From an uncultured Myxococcales bacterium (GTDB lineage: Bacteria > Myxococcota_A > UBA9042 > CAIXZC01), in the NCBI GenBank assembly GCA_903895725.1, contig CAITUV010000074.1, forward strand, positions 56,896 to 120,895: DNA of 64,000 nucleotides, read 5' to 3'. The position numbers and the translations under genes were made by a program. Of this stretch, positions 50,780 to 60,207 are shown piece by piece. Under the pieces are notes generated by a model that was not told the origin of the DNA, searched no databases, and was given only the letters and a program-made list of their open reading frames with translations. Positions within the stretch are counted from its first letter, which is position 1. The number at the start of each line of letters is the position of its first letter.

Positions 50780-51805
50780 CTACAAGATCAGCATGCAGTC
50801 CCCGTAGCTGTAGAACCGGTACCGCTCCCGCACGGCCTCCCGGTAGGCCTCCAGGATGAAGTCCCGCCCCGCCAGTGCGGCGACGAGCAGGATCAGGGTG
50901 GACCCGGGAAGGTGGAAGTTGGTGAGCATGCGATCGACGATGCGGAACGAGTACCCCGGGCGAATGAAGAGGGATGTGGCCCCATCACCTGGCATCAGGA
51001 GACCCGAAACGCCGGCCGATTCGAGACAGCGGACCGACGTGGTGCCCACCGCGAGCACCGGGCGGCCCTGAGCCTTGGCCTCGTTGACCTCGGCTGCGGA
51101 GGTCTCGGACACGCAGAAGCGCTCCTCCTCCATGCGATGCTCGTCCACGTTCTCGGTGCGAACCGGCTGGAACGTGCCGGGGCCCACGTGCAGGGTCAGC
51201 GGTGCGAAGCGGCAGCCTCGAGCCCGAACCCGCTCCATCAGCTCCGGGGTGAAATGCAGGCCGGCCGTGGGCGCTGCCACGCTGCCCTCGATGCGGGCGT
51301 AGACCGTCTGGTACCGCTCGCGGTCGGCCTGCTCGTCCCAGCCGCGGTCACGGCGGATGTACGGGGGAAGCGGGATGCTGCCTTCCTCCTGGATGAGAGG
51401 GAGGGGGGCCCCGCCGCATGAGAGGATCGCCCGCCCCGGCTCCGGAATCGCCTCGACCCGGAGGGGGCTGCCCGTCCGTTCCAGGCGGAGCACCTGCCCC
51501 GGCCGGACCGGCTTCGAGGAGCGCGTCATGGCCTCGAACCGCTCCGGGAGCAGGCGGACGACGAGCAGCTCCACGGCCCCGCCGCTCTCCTTTCGGGCCC
51601 ACATCCTGGCCGGAATCACCCGGCTGTCGTTGACCACAAGGGTTTCGTTGCCGGCCAGCAGCTCCGGAAGCTCACGGACCGAGCGATGCTCGATGGTCCC
51701 TGCCGCCCGGGAAAGCACCATCATCCGGGAGGCATCCCGTCGCGGAAGGGGCTGCTGCGCGATCAGCTCTTCGGGAAGATCATAGTGGAAGTCGGAAAGC
51801 AGCAC
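50780..51805 (-). CDS. queA: tRNA preQ1 ribosyltransferase-isomerase
   Basis: Transfers and isomerises the ribosyl group of SAM onto preQ1 in tRNA, giving epoxyqueuosine. The 341-residue protein has the family N-terminus S-D-F-H-Y-D-L-P-E-E-L-I-A-Q-x-P, V-V-N-D-S-R-V-I-P-A-R, A-A-P-T-A-G-L-H-F and the C-terminal N-F-H-L-P-x-S-T-L-x-x-L-V. It starts three bases after the glyA stop, so it is co-transcribed with glyA. No preQ1 riboswitch-like leader is visible. Confidence 0.96.
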   Translation of the reverse strand: MLLSDFHYDLPEELIAQQPLPRRDASRMMVLSRAAGTIEHRSVRELPELLAGNETLVVNDSRVIPARMWARKESGGAVELLVVRLLPERFEAMTRSSKPVRPGQVLRLERTGSPLRVEAIPEPGRAILSCGGAPLPLIQEEGSIPLPPYIRRDRGWDEQADRERYQTVYARIEGSVAAPTAGLHFTPELMERVRARGCRFAPLTLHVGPGTFQPVRTENVDEHRMEEERFCVSETSAAEVNEAKAQGRPVLAVGTTSVRCLESAGVSGLLMPGDGATSLFIRPGYSFRIVDRMLTNFHLPGSTLILLVAALAGRDFILEAYREAVRERYRFYSYGDCMLIL

Positions 51806-51808
51806 GGG

Positions 51809-53065
51809 CTACCCGATGCGGATGCCCGGGGCCGGGAAGGCCTTGCAGAACTCGGCGACCTCGGCCGCGACGACGGCCTGGGCCTCCTTGTCCTCGATGA
51901 TATCGATGGCGCGGGCAAAGAAGCCGGCCAGCGTCTTCATTTCTGGCTCCTTCATGCCGCGGGACGTAATCGCCGGGGTTCCGATCCGGATTCCGCTCGG
52001 GTCGAACGGCTTCCTCGGGTCGAACGGGATCGTGTTCATGTTGCACACGATGCCGCACCGGTCGAGCACCTTGGCCAGCTTGCGGCCGCGGGTGCCTCGG
52101 CTGGTGGCATCGATGAGGATGAGGTGGTTGTCCGTGCCGCCGGTGATGAGCTTGAAGCCCTTTTCCACGAGCGCTTCGGCAAGTGCCCTGGCGTTCTTCA
52201 CGATCTGGTGGCCGTACTCCCTGAACTCCGGGGTGGCGGCTTCCTTCAGGGCCACGGCAATGGCCGCTGTGGTGTGGTTGTGCGGTCCGCCCTGGAGACC
52301 GGGGAACACGGCCCGGTCGATCTGCTCGGCCACTTCGTTCTTCATGAGCAGCATCCCGCCCCTGGGACCGCGAAGGGTCTTGTGCGTCGTGGTGGACACG
52401 ACGTGGGCATGCGGGACGGGTGACGGATGCGCACCGGCGGCAACGAGGCCCGCGATGTGCGCCATGTCGGCCAGGAAGAAGGCCCCGACCTCGTCCGCGA
52501 TGGAGCGGAACGCCGCGAAATCGATGATCCGCGGGTACGCGGTGGCACCGGCCACAATCAGCTTGGGCTGCTCTTTCCTGGCCAGCTCACGGATGTAATC
52601 GTAGTCGAGCCGGTGCGTCTCGGGGTGCACCGTGTACTGCACCGAGCGGTAGTAGTTGCCGGTGATGCTGACGTTCCAGCCGTGCGTGAGGTGACCGCCG
52701 TGCGGGAGAGCGAGCCCCATCACCGTGTCGCCCGGCTTGAGCAGGCCGAAGTACACGGCCAGGTTGGCCGGCGACCCGCTGTACGGCTGTACGTTGGCGT
52801 GGTCCGCGCCAAACAGCTCGCAGGCCCGCTTGTTGGCGAGGTCCTCGAGCAGGTCGACGTACTGCTGCCCCTCGTAGTACCGCTTGCCCGAGTACCCTTC
52901 CGAGTACTTGTTGGTGAACACGGACCCCGTGGCCTCGAGGACCGCGGTGGACACGTAGTTCTCCGACGGGATCAGCCGGATCTTCTCGAATTGCCTCTTC
53001 TCCTCGTTGACGATCAGGTCAAAGACTTCGGGATCCGTCTGCCGGATATGCTCGAGATGGTGCAT
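51809..53065 (-). CDS. glyA: Serine hydroxymethyltransferase
   Basis: PLP enzyme interconverting serine and glycine with tetrahydrofolate. The 418-residue protein is of usual length. It has N-K-Y-S-E-G-Y-x-G-x-R-Y-Y-x-G near residue 55, D-M-A-H-I-A-G-L-V-A and the PLP-lysine motif S-T-T-T-H-K-T-L-R-G-P-R-G. GGAGGGAGG precedes the ATG; a promoter with a perfect -35 box lies directly upstream. First gene of glyA-queA. Confidence 0.97.
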   Translation of the reverse strand: MHHLEHIRQTDPEVFDLIVNEEKRQFEKIRLIPSENYVSTAVLEATGSVFTNKYSEGYSGKRYYEGQQYVDLLEDLANKRACELFGADHANVQPYSGSPANLAVYFGLLKPGDTVMGLALPHGGHLTHGWNVSITGNYYRSVQYTVHPETHRLDYDYIRELARKEQPKLIVAGATAYPRIIDFAAFRSIADEVGAFFLADMAHIAGLVAAGAHPSPVPHAHVVSTTTHKTLRGPRGGMLLMKNEVAEQIDRAVFPGLQGGPHNHTTAAIAVALKEAATPEFREYGHQIVKNARALAEALVEKGFKLITGGTDNHLILIDATSRGTRGRKLAKVLDRCGIVCNMNTIPFDPRKPFDPSGIRIGTPAITSRGMKEPEMKTLAGFFARAIDIIEDKEAQAVVAAEVAEFCKAFPAPGIRIG

Positions 53066-53091
53066 GGTAACCCTCCCTCCATGTCGGGCCG

Positions 53092-53120
53092 AACCTACCC
53101 AGGGAGCGGGTGCTTGTCAA
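53092..53120 (-). promoter_or_regulatory. Sigma-70 promoter of glyA-queA
   Basis: Read on the minus strand: TTGACA (perfect), 17 bases, TAGGTT, in the 68-base gap after the molybdenum hydroxylase stop. The short leader leaves no room for a riboswitch. Confidence 0.52.
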
Positions 53121-53133
53121 TGCGAATGAGACG

Positions 53134-55458
53134 CTACAGCCGGCCGAGCGCCCGGAGTACCCGTTCCGCTGTGAACGGGGCCCGGGTGATGCGCACGCCG
53201 ACGGCATCGTAGATGGCGTTGGAGATGGCGGGAAGGGGACCGTTGATACCGATTTCCGAGACGCTCTTGGCACCGAAGGGCCCGGACGGCTCCCAGGTGG
53301 GGACCAGGATGGCTCGGATGTCGGGAAGGTCTGCTGCCGTGAAGATCTTGTAGTAGTTGAGATCATTGTTGAGGAGCCGGCCGCGGGGATCGAAGACGAA
53401 CTCCTCCGTCAGGGCGTAGGAGATTCCGTTGAGGACGGCCCCCTGGATCTGCCCTTCGGCCAGCTTCGGGTTGATTGCGGTTCCACAGTCGACGGCAGCG
53501 ACGTACTTGAGCACCCGGACCTGTCCCGTCTCGGTATCGACCTCGACCTCGGCGAACTGGGCGGAGAAGGGGGGGGGCGACTTGCGCGTCACGTGGCTGG
53601 CCGCCCCCTGGATCTGGCGCTGGTTCTTCACATACAGGGAGTGGCGTCCGATCTCGCTGAATTGGACCTTGTTTCCGTTCCGGGCCAGGGCGTAGGCGTT
53701 GACCAGCTCGATGTCCTCGACCGGGCAGCCGAGGATCTCCGATGCGACCTCGATGATCATGGCACGGGCTTCTCGGGCGGCCTTGGCCACGGCCTCTCCG
53801 CTGAGGTAGGTCGTGCTGGAGGCATACGCTCCCACGTCGAACGGCGTGAGGTCGGTATCGGACGAGTACACGGTCATCATCGAGGCCGGAACACCGAGCA
53901 CCTCGGCTGCCACCTGGGCCAGCACGGTATCGCTGCCAGTCCCCAGGTCGGTCGCGCCGACGAGCAGGTTGAAGCTGCCGTCCTCGTTCATCTTGAGATA
54001 CGCGGCCCCCAGGTCGACGTGTGGGATGCTCGACCCCTGCATGAGGCAGCACATGCCCACGCCACGGCGGATGGGGCCGGTCTGGAGCGCTGCCTTGCCT
54101 CGCTTCTCCTTCCAGCCGATCTCCCGGGCTCCGATCTCGATGCATTCGGCCAGGCCGCAGCTTCCGATGGTCTGGGCCACCCCCTCAGTACCCTCGCCCA
54201 GCGCCTGGAAGATCGGGCTTCCCTCGCCTGAGCGGATGTGGTTGCGCTGGCGCAGCTCGATGGCATCCATGCCGATCTTCTCGGCCAGCTCGTCGAGGAC
54301 CACTTCCAGCGGGAAGTAGGCCTGCGTCGCACCATACCCGCGATAGGCTCCGCCTACCGGCAGGTTCGTGTAGACCGAAGTTCCCCTGAAGCGGATGTTC
54401 TGCCAGCGGTAGAGCGGAAGCGTCTTGCTGCCCGAGTTGCACACGACCGTCAGGGCATGGCTGCCGTAGGCCCCCGTGTTCATGAGGATGTCGAGGTCAT
54501 AGCCGGTCAGGGTCCCGTCCTTGCGGGCGCCTGCGCGGATCTTAATGATCTGGGGGTGGCGGGTGCGGCTGGATGCGAACTCCTCCCCGCGGGTGTACTC
54601 GAGCAGCACCGGCCTGCCCGTCCTGATGGCCAGGACGGCCGGGATGTCCTCGAGGAGCACCTCCTGCTTGGAGCCGAAGCCGCCGCCGATGCGGGGCTTG
54701 ATCACGCGAACCTTCCCGATGGGCCACTGGAGCCGCTCCGCCACGATGCGCCGGACGTGATAAGGAACCTGCGTGCTGGTGCGGATCACGAGGCGTCCCC
54801 GGCCGTCGACATAGGCCAGCGCCACGTGCGGCTCCATGGGGCAGTGCTGGGCCTGATGGACCTCGAACTCCCGCTCGACGACGACGTCGGCCTGGGCGAG
54901 CCCCTGCTCGATGTCTCCCACGTTGGCCGTGACCTGGGCAGCCAGGTTGCGCGACTTGTCATACGGCACCGGGATGATCATCCGGGCCTCCGGCTCATCA
55001 TGGATGACCGGTGCCCCTTCCTTCATCGAATCGCGCGGATCAAAGATGGGGGGGAGCTGCTCGTACTCCACCTCGATGGCCTCGGCAGCGGCCCGAGCGA
55101 TTTCGGGGGTATCGGCTGCCACGGCGGCGACGCGGTCGCCCACGTAGCGCACCTTGTCGTCCAGCGTGAACGAGTCGTACGGCGACGGCTCGGGGAATCC
55201 CTGGCCGGCCGTGGTGTGGGCGACCCGCGGCACGTCCTGCCAGGTGATGATGGAGCGGACCCCCTTGATCTTCATGGCCGCGGTCGTATCGATCTTCCGG
55301 ATCCGGGCATGGGCCCAGGGGCTGGTCAGGATGCGGGCATACAGGGTCCTGGGCGGGATCTCGTCTGCAGTGAACTTCTCGCCCCCCGTGGCCAGGGCGA
55401 TGGCATCGAGCTTGTCGACCGAATGGCCGACGACTTTCAGGTCGCTGACATCACTCAT
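53134..55458 (-). CDS. Molybdenum hydroxylase, molybdopterin (large) subunit
   Basis: Large subunit of a xanthine dehydrogenase/aldehyde oxidoreductase-family enzyme, 774 residues. It has the family fold start (T-G-G-E-K-F-T-A-D), the molybdopterin-cytosine-dinucleotide motif G-G-G-F-G-S-K, G-A-Y-R-G-Y-G, and the candidate catalytic Glu in F-G-A-K-S-V-S-E-I-G. The Cys-containing active-site loop of CO dehydrogenase (A-Y-x-C-S-F-R) is absent, so it is not CoxL; the substrate (purine, aldehyde, aromatic CoA or N-heterocycle) cannot be told. The ATG at 55458 overlaps the [2Fe-2S] subunit gene by eight bases. Confidence 0.93.
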   Translation of the reverse strand: MSDVSDLKVVGHSVDKLDAIALATGGEKFTADEIPPRTLYARILTSPWAHARIRKIDTTAAMKIKGVRSIITWQDVPRVAHTTAGQGFPEPSPYDSFTLDDKVRYVGDRVAAVAADTPEIARAAAEAIEVEYEQLPPIFDPRDSMKEGAPVIHDEPEARMIIPVPYDKSRNLAAQVTANVGDIEQGLAQADVVVEREFEVHQAQHCPMEPHVALAYVDGRGRLVIRTSTQVPYHVRRIVAERLQWPIGKVRVIKPRIGGGFGSKQEVLLEDIPAVLAIRTGRPVLLEYTRGEEFASSRTRHPQIIKIRAGARKDGTLTGYDLDILMNTGAYGSHALTVVCNSGSKTLPLYRWQNIRFRGTSVYTNLPVGGAYRGYGATQAYFPLEVVLDELAEKIGMDAIELRQRNHIRSGEGSPIFQALGEGTEGVAQTIGSCGLAECIEIGAREIGWKEKRGKAALQTGPIRRGVGMCCLMQGSSIPHVDLGAAYLKMNEDGSFNLLVGATDLGTGSDTVLAQVAAEVLGVPASMMTVYSSDTDLTPFDVGAYASSTTYLSGEAVAKAAREARAMIIEVASEILGCPVEDIELVNAYALARNGNKVQFSEIGRHSLYVKNQRQIQGAASHVTRKSPPPFSAQFAEVEVDTETGQVRVLKYVAAVDCGTAINPKLAEGQIQGAVLNGISYALTEEFVFDPRGRLLNNDLNYYKIFTAADLPDIRAILVPTWEPSGPFGAKSVSEIGINGPLPAISNAIYDAVGVRITRAPFTAERVLRALGRL

Positions 55459-55936
55459 GGGGCACCTCGTTCTCGCCGGCCAGCACCCGGGCGGAATCCT
55501 GCACCGCCTCGATGATCTTGACGTAGCCGGTGCAGCGGCACATGTTGCCGTCGAGCGCCATCTTGATCTGAGAAACGTCGGGCTTGGGAACCGCATCGAG
55601 CAGCGCCTTGGTGGCCAGCACCATGCCCGGCGTGCAGAAGCCGCACTGGACGGCCCCCGCCTTGACGAAGCTCGTCTGGATGGGGTGCGGGGCATTGGCC
55701 GTTCCCAGCCCGGCCGCAGTCATAATCTCGGCACCGTCCACCCGGGCCGAAAACACGATGCAGGAGGTCATCAGCCGCCCATCGATCAGAACGGAGCAGC
55801 TCCCGCAGGTCCCTTCGCCGCACCCCTTCTTCACGTCCGTCCGTCCCAGTCGCCTCAACGTGTCGAGCAGCTTCTCGTCCGGAGCGACGGTGCACGTCAT
55901 CTTCTCGCCATTGACTGTCAGGGTGATGTTGGGCAT
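55451..55936 (-). CDS. Molybdenum hydroxylase, [2Fe-2S] subunit
   Basis: A 161-residue small subunit with two [2Fe-2S] sites: a plant-ferredoxin type in G-C-G-E-G-T-C-G-S-C and a helical C-terminal one in Q-C-G-F-C-T-P-G-M and C-R-C-T-G-Y. It moves electrons from the molybdenum centre to FAD. AGGAGGAGGGG stands before the ATG at 55936, and the stop overlaps the large subunit start. Confidence 0.96.
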   Translation of the reverse strand: MPNITLTVNGEKMTCTVAPDEKLLDTLRRLGRTDVKKGCGEGTCGSCSVLIDGRLMTSCIVFSARVDGAEIMTAAGLGTANAPHPIQTSFVKAGAVQCGFCTPGMVLATKALLDAVPKPDVSQIKMALDGNMCRCTGYVKIIEAVQDSARVLAGENEVPHE

Positions 55937-55948
55937 GTCCCCCTCCTC

Positions 55949-56788
55949 CTACGAGCAGGCTTCGTGCAGGCAGCGCTTGACCCACACCTTGATGAGCTGT
56001 CGCCTGTAGTCCTTCGAGTACCGGTAGTCCTGGGAGGGCTCGACGGCCCCGGCTGCCCTCGCTGCGGCGCGGATCACGTCGTCTCGAGTCGGGATTCTGC
56101 CTGCGATCTCCTCTTCCGCCTGCGGGACTCGCATGGGCAGCGGGCGCACCGCCCCGAGCGCCACCGAGCACTCCCGGACCTGGTTGCCGGAGAGCCACGC
56201 CACGGCGGTGACCGTCAAGGCCGCGTAGTCAAATACCGTCTTGCCGACCTTGACGAAGCTCGACTGGACCCGGCCGATCGGCTTGGGAATCCGGACCTCA
56301 GTGACCAGGTCGCCGGCGGAAAGGCTGTTGCGGGGATGCGTGGCATAGAAGTCCTTGAGCGGAACGATGCGGCTGGTCGTTCCCTGGATCACAATCTGTC
56401 CGTTGAGGGCCAGCATGACGCCCGGCAGGTCGGACCACGGCATGACCTGGACGAGGTTGCCTCCCACCGTGATCTGGTTGCGCAGAGGAGTGCTTGCCAC
56501 GGCCATGGCCGCCCGGGCCAGCACCCCCCCGTAGAGCTGGTAGGATTGCGGAAGGGAGGCCAGCTCCGCGACCGTCGTGCAGGCCTTGATCGCAATGGAA
56601 TCCCCGCGATCCTCCATGCCGACCAGGCCGAGACGACTGATGTCCACGAACGTGTCCACTCCCGGGGGCTGGCGGAGGGCCAGGCTCGTGCCTCCCGCCA
56701 GCACGCAGGCTTTTCCTTTCTTTTCCGCCAGAATCCGGACGGCCTCGTCCAAAGTCCTCGGCCTCTCGTAGAACTGAATTCGACCCAT
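55949..56788 (-). CDS. Molybdenum hydroxylase, FAD-binding (medium) subunit
   Basis: A 279-residue FAD subunit with the PCMH/CO-dehydrogenase flavoprotein fold: V-L-A-G-G-T-S-L-A near residue 30 and the second FAD motif T-V-G-G-N-L-V near residue 110, followed by D-L-P-G-V-M-L-A-L. The ATG at 56788 has AGAGGTACCC before it and a strong promoter upstream. Order FAD, FeS, Mo is typical. Twelve bases separate it from the FeS gene. Confidence 0.94.
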   Translation of the reverse strand: MGRIQFYERPRTLDEAVRILAEKKGKACVLAGGTSLALRQPPGVDTFVDISRLGLVGMEDRGDSIAIKACTTVAELASLPQSYQLYGGVLARAAMAVASTPLRNQITVGGNLVQVMPWSDLPGVMLALNGQIVIQGTTSRIVPLKDFYATHPRNSLSAGDLVTEVRIPKPIGRVQSSFVKVGKTVFDYAALTVTAVAWLSGNQVRECSVALGAVRPLPMRVPQAEEEIAGRIPTRDDVIRAAARAAGAVEPSQDYRYSKDYRRQLIKVWVKRCLHEACS

Positions 56789-56816
56789 GGGTACCTCTCC
56801 CACAAACAGAGGGTGC

Positions 56817-56844
56817 ATTATAACGCGTCCCGTCCCGGCACCAA
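56817..56844 (-). promoter_or_regulatory. Sigma-70 promoter of the molybdenum hydroxylase operon
   Basis: Read on the minus strand: TTGGTG, 16 bases, TATAAT. The -10 box is a perfect consensus, the only one noticed in this window. It sits 28 bases before the ATG. Confidence 0.6.
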
Positions 56845-56906
56845 GGCAAACTGGCGGGGCTTCAGGAAACGTGGCATCCGGACCGGTTCTCGAATAGAAT
56901 GGCCGC

Positions 56907-58508
56907 ATGATCGGATGGAACATACTGCCGGTGGAGGCCGTTGGAATTCCCGGTTCCGGCTATCTCGGGATGACCCTGTTGCCCGGCCGTGCGCTCTTCT
57001 TCGCTCGAGGTGCGGGGTTCGACGTCGTCCTGTCCGCTCGCAGGAAGGAATCCGGCAGCCGGACGTTTCGCTCCGGGAAGCTGGTGCAGATCGACTATCG
57101 GCGGTTCCCCGCACAAGGATCGGAACGCCCGATAGCGCCGCTTCTGGACGTCCTGGCGAGCCGGATCCTGGCTCGGGAAATCGACCTGGCCGGCCGGCTG
57201 GACGGCGGCCCCGCAGCCGGACCGGGCACCGGGGGCGATGGCCTTCAACCCCAGGCAGGAGAGGACGGGGCTTCCGCTGCCGAGCGCATCGAGCGGTGGA
57301 CCGAGCAGGACGTCGAGTGCCTCCGCTGGAAGCCGACGGCCGACGCGGAGCCGATCCTCGTGAAGCTTGGCCCGAGAGGGCGCTTCCCCCTCGACCTGCT
57401 CGGCTGGTCTGCCGGGGTCTGCGACGGCGTGGGGAGGCCGGCCGAGTCGCTGGCCCCGCACGTCCAGGCATTCGTTCTCGAGCAGTTGGGCCGCCGACTC
57501 TTCAATGTGCCCGGTCCGGTCGAAGGCAGAGGCCCGGAGCCCGATGCCCGGGAGCTGCGTCACCTCTACGTCGACCTGGGCCGGCCGGAGTCCAACGCCG
57601 GCCTCGCCGCCCCGACCGCTCCGGACGGGCAGGGGAAGCTCGTCCTGTGCTTCGACGTGCCCTCGACCTGCGACAACTGCTGCGTGTTCTGCTCCGGCCG
57701 AGACGGAAGCGAGCATGGGATTGAGCATCGCCAGGCCGGTGCAGGGGCGGAGCTGGAACGGACGCTGAAGCTCCTTCGACCTGCGATCGAGGCCGCTTCC
57801 CGGGTCGACGTGTCGATGACGGGGCGGGATGCCCTGGCCATGCCGGACATCGCGGCGCTGGCCCGCAGGATTCGGCAGGAACCCCACATCGGGCGCCTGA
57901 CCGCCGTTTCGCCCGGATGCCGCCTCACGGACGAGCGGCTCGTCACCCGTCTCAAGGAGGCCGGGGTCGATTCGGTGGTCATGACCGTGCTGGGCCCCGA
58001 GGCCGTTATCCACGACCGGGTCGCAGGCAAGAAGGGGGCGTACCGGGACCTCCTGCGTTCGATCCGCAATCTCAAGGAGGCCGGCATCGACTGGGAGCTC
58101 AACTCCGTGATCGTGCGACAGAATCTCCGCTTCCTTCCCCGCACCATCGCCTGGGCCGAAGCCCGCGGGGCGAGGCTGAGGCTGTATGCCTTCCTCAGCG
58201 AGCCCGAGATCCCGGACGCCCAGGTCCGCCGTTGCCAGCCGAAGTACTCGTCCGTTGCCCGCATCCTCGATCGCCATCGGACCCTCGTGGAACGTGTAGT
58301 CTCTTCGATCCAGTATGTGCCCGTATGCGTGTTGCCGCAGTGGGCCCCACCGCTGGCGGGAGACAACAGCCGTCAGAGCCCGGAGCCCCCGGACGTCGCA
58401 CCGGCCGCCTGCGCCGGATGCGCCCTCTTCCCCGGGCGCTGCCCCTCCGTGACCCGGCGTTATCTTCGACTCTTCGGTGACGGTGAGTTGCGGAGCATCG
58501 AGGGATAG
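56907..58508 (+). CDS. Radical SAM protein with long N-terminal domain, unknown function
   Basis: A 533-residue protein. The first 240 or so residues match no domain I know. The radical SAM core starts near residue 245 with L-C-F-D-V-P-S-T-C-D-N-C-C-V-F-C, whose C-x3-C-x2-C binds the [4Fe-4S] cluster and SAM, followed by a TIM-barrel-like half (G-R-L-T-A-V-S-P-G-C-R, G-V-D-S-V-V-M-T-V). The C-terminus has C-A-G-C-x6-C, a possible auxiliary cluster site. It is divergent from the molybdenum hydroxylase operon (118-base gap) and precedes malQ by 35 bases. It could modify a peptide or cofactor; nothing here decides. No strong ribosome site at the ATG. Confidence 0.83.
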   Translation: MIGWNILPVEAVGIPGSGYLGMTLLPGRALFFARGAGFDVVLSARRKESGSRTFRSGKLVQIDYRRFPAQGSERPIAPLLDVLASRILAREIDLAGRLDGGPAAGPGTGGDGLQPQAGEDGASAAERIERWTEQDVECLRWKPTADAEPILVKLGPRGRFPLDLLGWSAGVCDGVGRPAESLAPHVQAFVLEQLGRRLFNVPGPVEGRGPEPDARELRHLYVDLGRPESNAGLAAPTAPDGQGKLVLCFDVPSTCDNCCVFCSGRDGSEHGIEHRQAGAGAELERTLKLLRPAIEAASRVDVSMTGRDALAMPDIAALARRIRQEPHIGRLTAVSPGCRLTDERLVTRLKEAGVDSVVMTVLGPEAVIHDRVAGKKGAYRDLLRSIRNLKEAGIDWELNSVIVRQNLRFLPRTIAWAEARGARLRLYAFLSEPEIPDAQVRRCQPKYSSVARILDRHRTLVERVVSSIQYVPVCVLPQWAPPLAGDNSRQSPEPPDVAPAACAGCALFPGRCPSVTRRYLRLFGDGELRSIEG

Positions 58509-58543
58509 GCTAATAGAAGGCGTTTCTCGTGGGGAGGGATTCC

Positions 58544-60148
58544 GTGGCGGAGAACCTGAAGTCGTTGGAGCAGCGCCTCGTGTCCGGGCCGGCCGGTCCG
58601 CAGTGGCGGAAGTTCGGCGTCGAGCGTCGTGCCGGCGTGTGCGTTCCCCTGTTCTCGCTTCGCAGTGAGCGGGGGCTGGGCATCGGCGATGTGGCGGACC
58701 TTCGCGATCTGGTGGACTGGTGTGCCGGGATCGGGGCCTCCGTCATCCAGATCCTGCCCATCAATGACATGGGGCTCGACAGTGTCCCGTACTCGGCGCT
58801 GTCGGCCTATGCGCTGGACCCCGTGTTTCTTGCCCTGGATCGCATTCCCGCCGTGGCAGCCGACGCCGGATTTCTCGACCGGATCCGCTGCAAGGCCAAG
58901 GAGCTCAACGAGTCCGTCACCGTGGACTATCAGCGGGTCCGAAGGGAGAAGATGGCGCTGCTCGACGAGGCCTTCCGCAAGGAGGACGGCCCGGCGCTGG
59001 AGGCCGAATTGGCCCGGTTTCGCGAGGCAAACCCCTGGCTCGAGGACTACCTGCCCTATCGGGTGATCAAGGAGGTCGAGGGATACCAGTCGTGGGAAGT
59101 CTGGGCCGCACGCTACGCCCATCCCGACTCGCTCCACCGGTTCTGCCTGGAGAACTCCCGCCGCATCCGCTTCCACCTCTACCTGCAGTACCACCTCGAC
59201 CGGCAGTTCCGCGAAGCGAGGGACTACGCGTCGAGCCGCGGCGTCCTGCTCAAGGGAGACATCCCGATCCTGGTGGCGCGGGACAGTGCGGACGTCTGGC
59301 GCCACCCGGAGTACTTCTTCCTGGATACCGCGGCCGGGGCACCGCCGGACATGTACGCGGAAGACGGGCAGTACTGGGGATTCCCGACGTATGACTGGAA
59401 CCGCCTGGCTCACGACGACTTCGGCTGGTGGAGGGCGCGCCTTCGGCAGGCCGAGCGCTACTTCGACCTCTATCGCATCGACCACGTGGTCGGATTCTTC
59501 CGCATCTGGACGATTCGCCTGGGAGAGAAGACCGGCAGGAACGGCTGGTTCGTCCCGGGGGAGGAATGGACGTGGGGTGACCACGGCCGCCGACTGCTGA
59601 CCATGATGCTCGAGAGCTGTAGCATGCTCCCGTTGGCCGAGGATCTGGGCACCATCCCTCACGTGTGCCGGAACACCCTGGCCGACCTGGGAATCTGCGG
59701 CCTCAAGGTGCAGCGGTGGGAGAAGCGATGGGAGCAGGATCGTCGCTTCATCCCGCCCGAAGACTACCCCTCCCTCTCCGTCGCCACCCTGTCCACCCAC
59801 GACTCCGAGACGCTGTCCGGCTGGTGGGAGCTCTATCCGCAGGAGACGGCCGAGCTGTGTGAGCTGCTCGGGTTGCCGGGCACCGCTTCCCTGAAGCTCG
59901 ATCCGGCGGCCCACAAGGCCATTCTCTCCCGGATGGCCGGTTCTGGCTCCCTGTTTGCCATCTTCATGCTCCAGGAGCTGCTGGAGCCGTTCGGCCTGCT
60001 CCGGGGTACGCCGGCCGACAATCGGATCAACGTTCCGGGCAAGGTTCTTCCCACCAACTGGGTCTGGCGAATGCCGGTGGCGCTGGAGGCACTGTCGGAG
60101 GACGACGCGACCTCCAGGGAGCTTCGGGCGCTGCTGGCCCGGGGGTAG
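58544..60148 (+). CDS. malQ: 4-alpha-glucanotransferase (amylomaltase, GH77)
   Basis: Transfers glucan segments between alpha-1,4-glucans in maltodextrin and glycogen metabolism. The 534-residue protein has GH77 motifs: S-P-Y-type N-terminal P-Y-S-A-L-S-A-Y-A, nucleophile region F-D-L-Y-R-I-D-H, acid/base Glu in A-E-D-L-G and L-S-T-H-D-S-E-T. It ends N-V-P-G-K-V-L-P-T-N-W-V-W-R-M. The GTG at 58544 has GGGGAGGG 5-7 bases before it, better placed than the GTG at 58529. A related C-terminal fragment lies 1.3 kb downstream. Confidence 0.95.
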   Translation: MAENLKSLEQRLVSGPAGPQWRKFGVERRAGVCVPLFSLRSERGLGIGDVADLRDLVDWCAGIGASVIQILPINDMGLDSVPYSALSAYALDPVFLALDRIPAVAADAGFLDRIRCKAKELNESVTVDYQRVRREKMALLDEAFRKEDGPALEAELARFREANPWLEDYLPYRVIKEVEGYQSWEVWAARYAHPDSLHRFCLENSRRIRFHLYLQYHLDRQFREARDYASSRGVLLKGDIPILVARDSADVWRHPEYFFLDTAAGAPPDMYAEDGQYWGFPTYDWNRLAHDDFGWWRARLRQAERYFDLYRIDHVVGFFRIWTIRLGEKTGRNGWFVPGEEWTWGDHGRRLLTMMLESCSMLPLAEDLGTIPHVCRNTLADLGICGLKVQRWEKRWEQDRRFIPPEDYPSLSVATLSTHDSETLSGWWELYPQETAELCELLGLPGTASLKLDPAAHKAILSRMAGSGSLFAIFMLQELLEPFGLLRGTPADNRINVPGKVLPTNWVWRMPVALEALSEDDATSRELRALLARG

Positions 60149-60207
60149 GGGAGCGGTCCTGAGTCAGGGACCGATGGCAGGTCGCCGGTGTGGGGCAAGG
60201 GGGCGCC

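Noticed and set aside
53134..55458. Carbon monoxide dehydrogenase large subunit (coxL)
   Set aside because: The Cys-containing CoxL active-site loop is missing; the loop reads G-A-Y-R-G-Y-G as in other xanthine dehydrogenase-family enzymes.
55154..57724. 856-residue plus-strand ORF across the molybdenum hydroxylase and radical SAM genes
   Set aside because: It crosses three well-supported minus-strand genes and the promoter gap; the content shows no domain.
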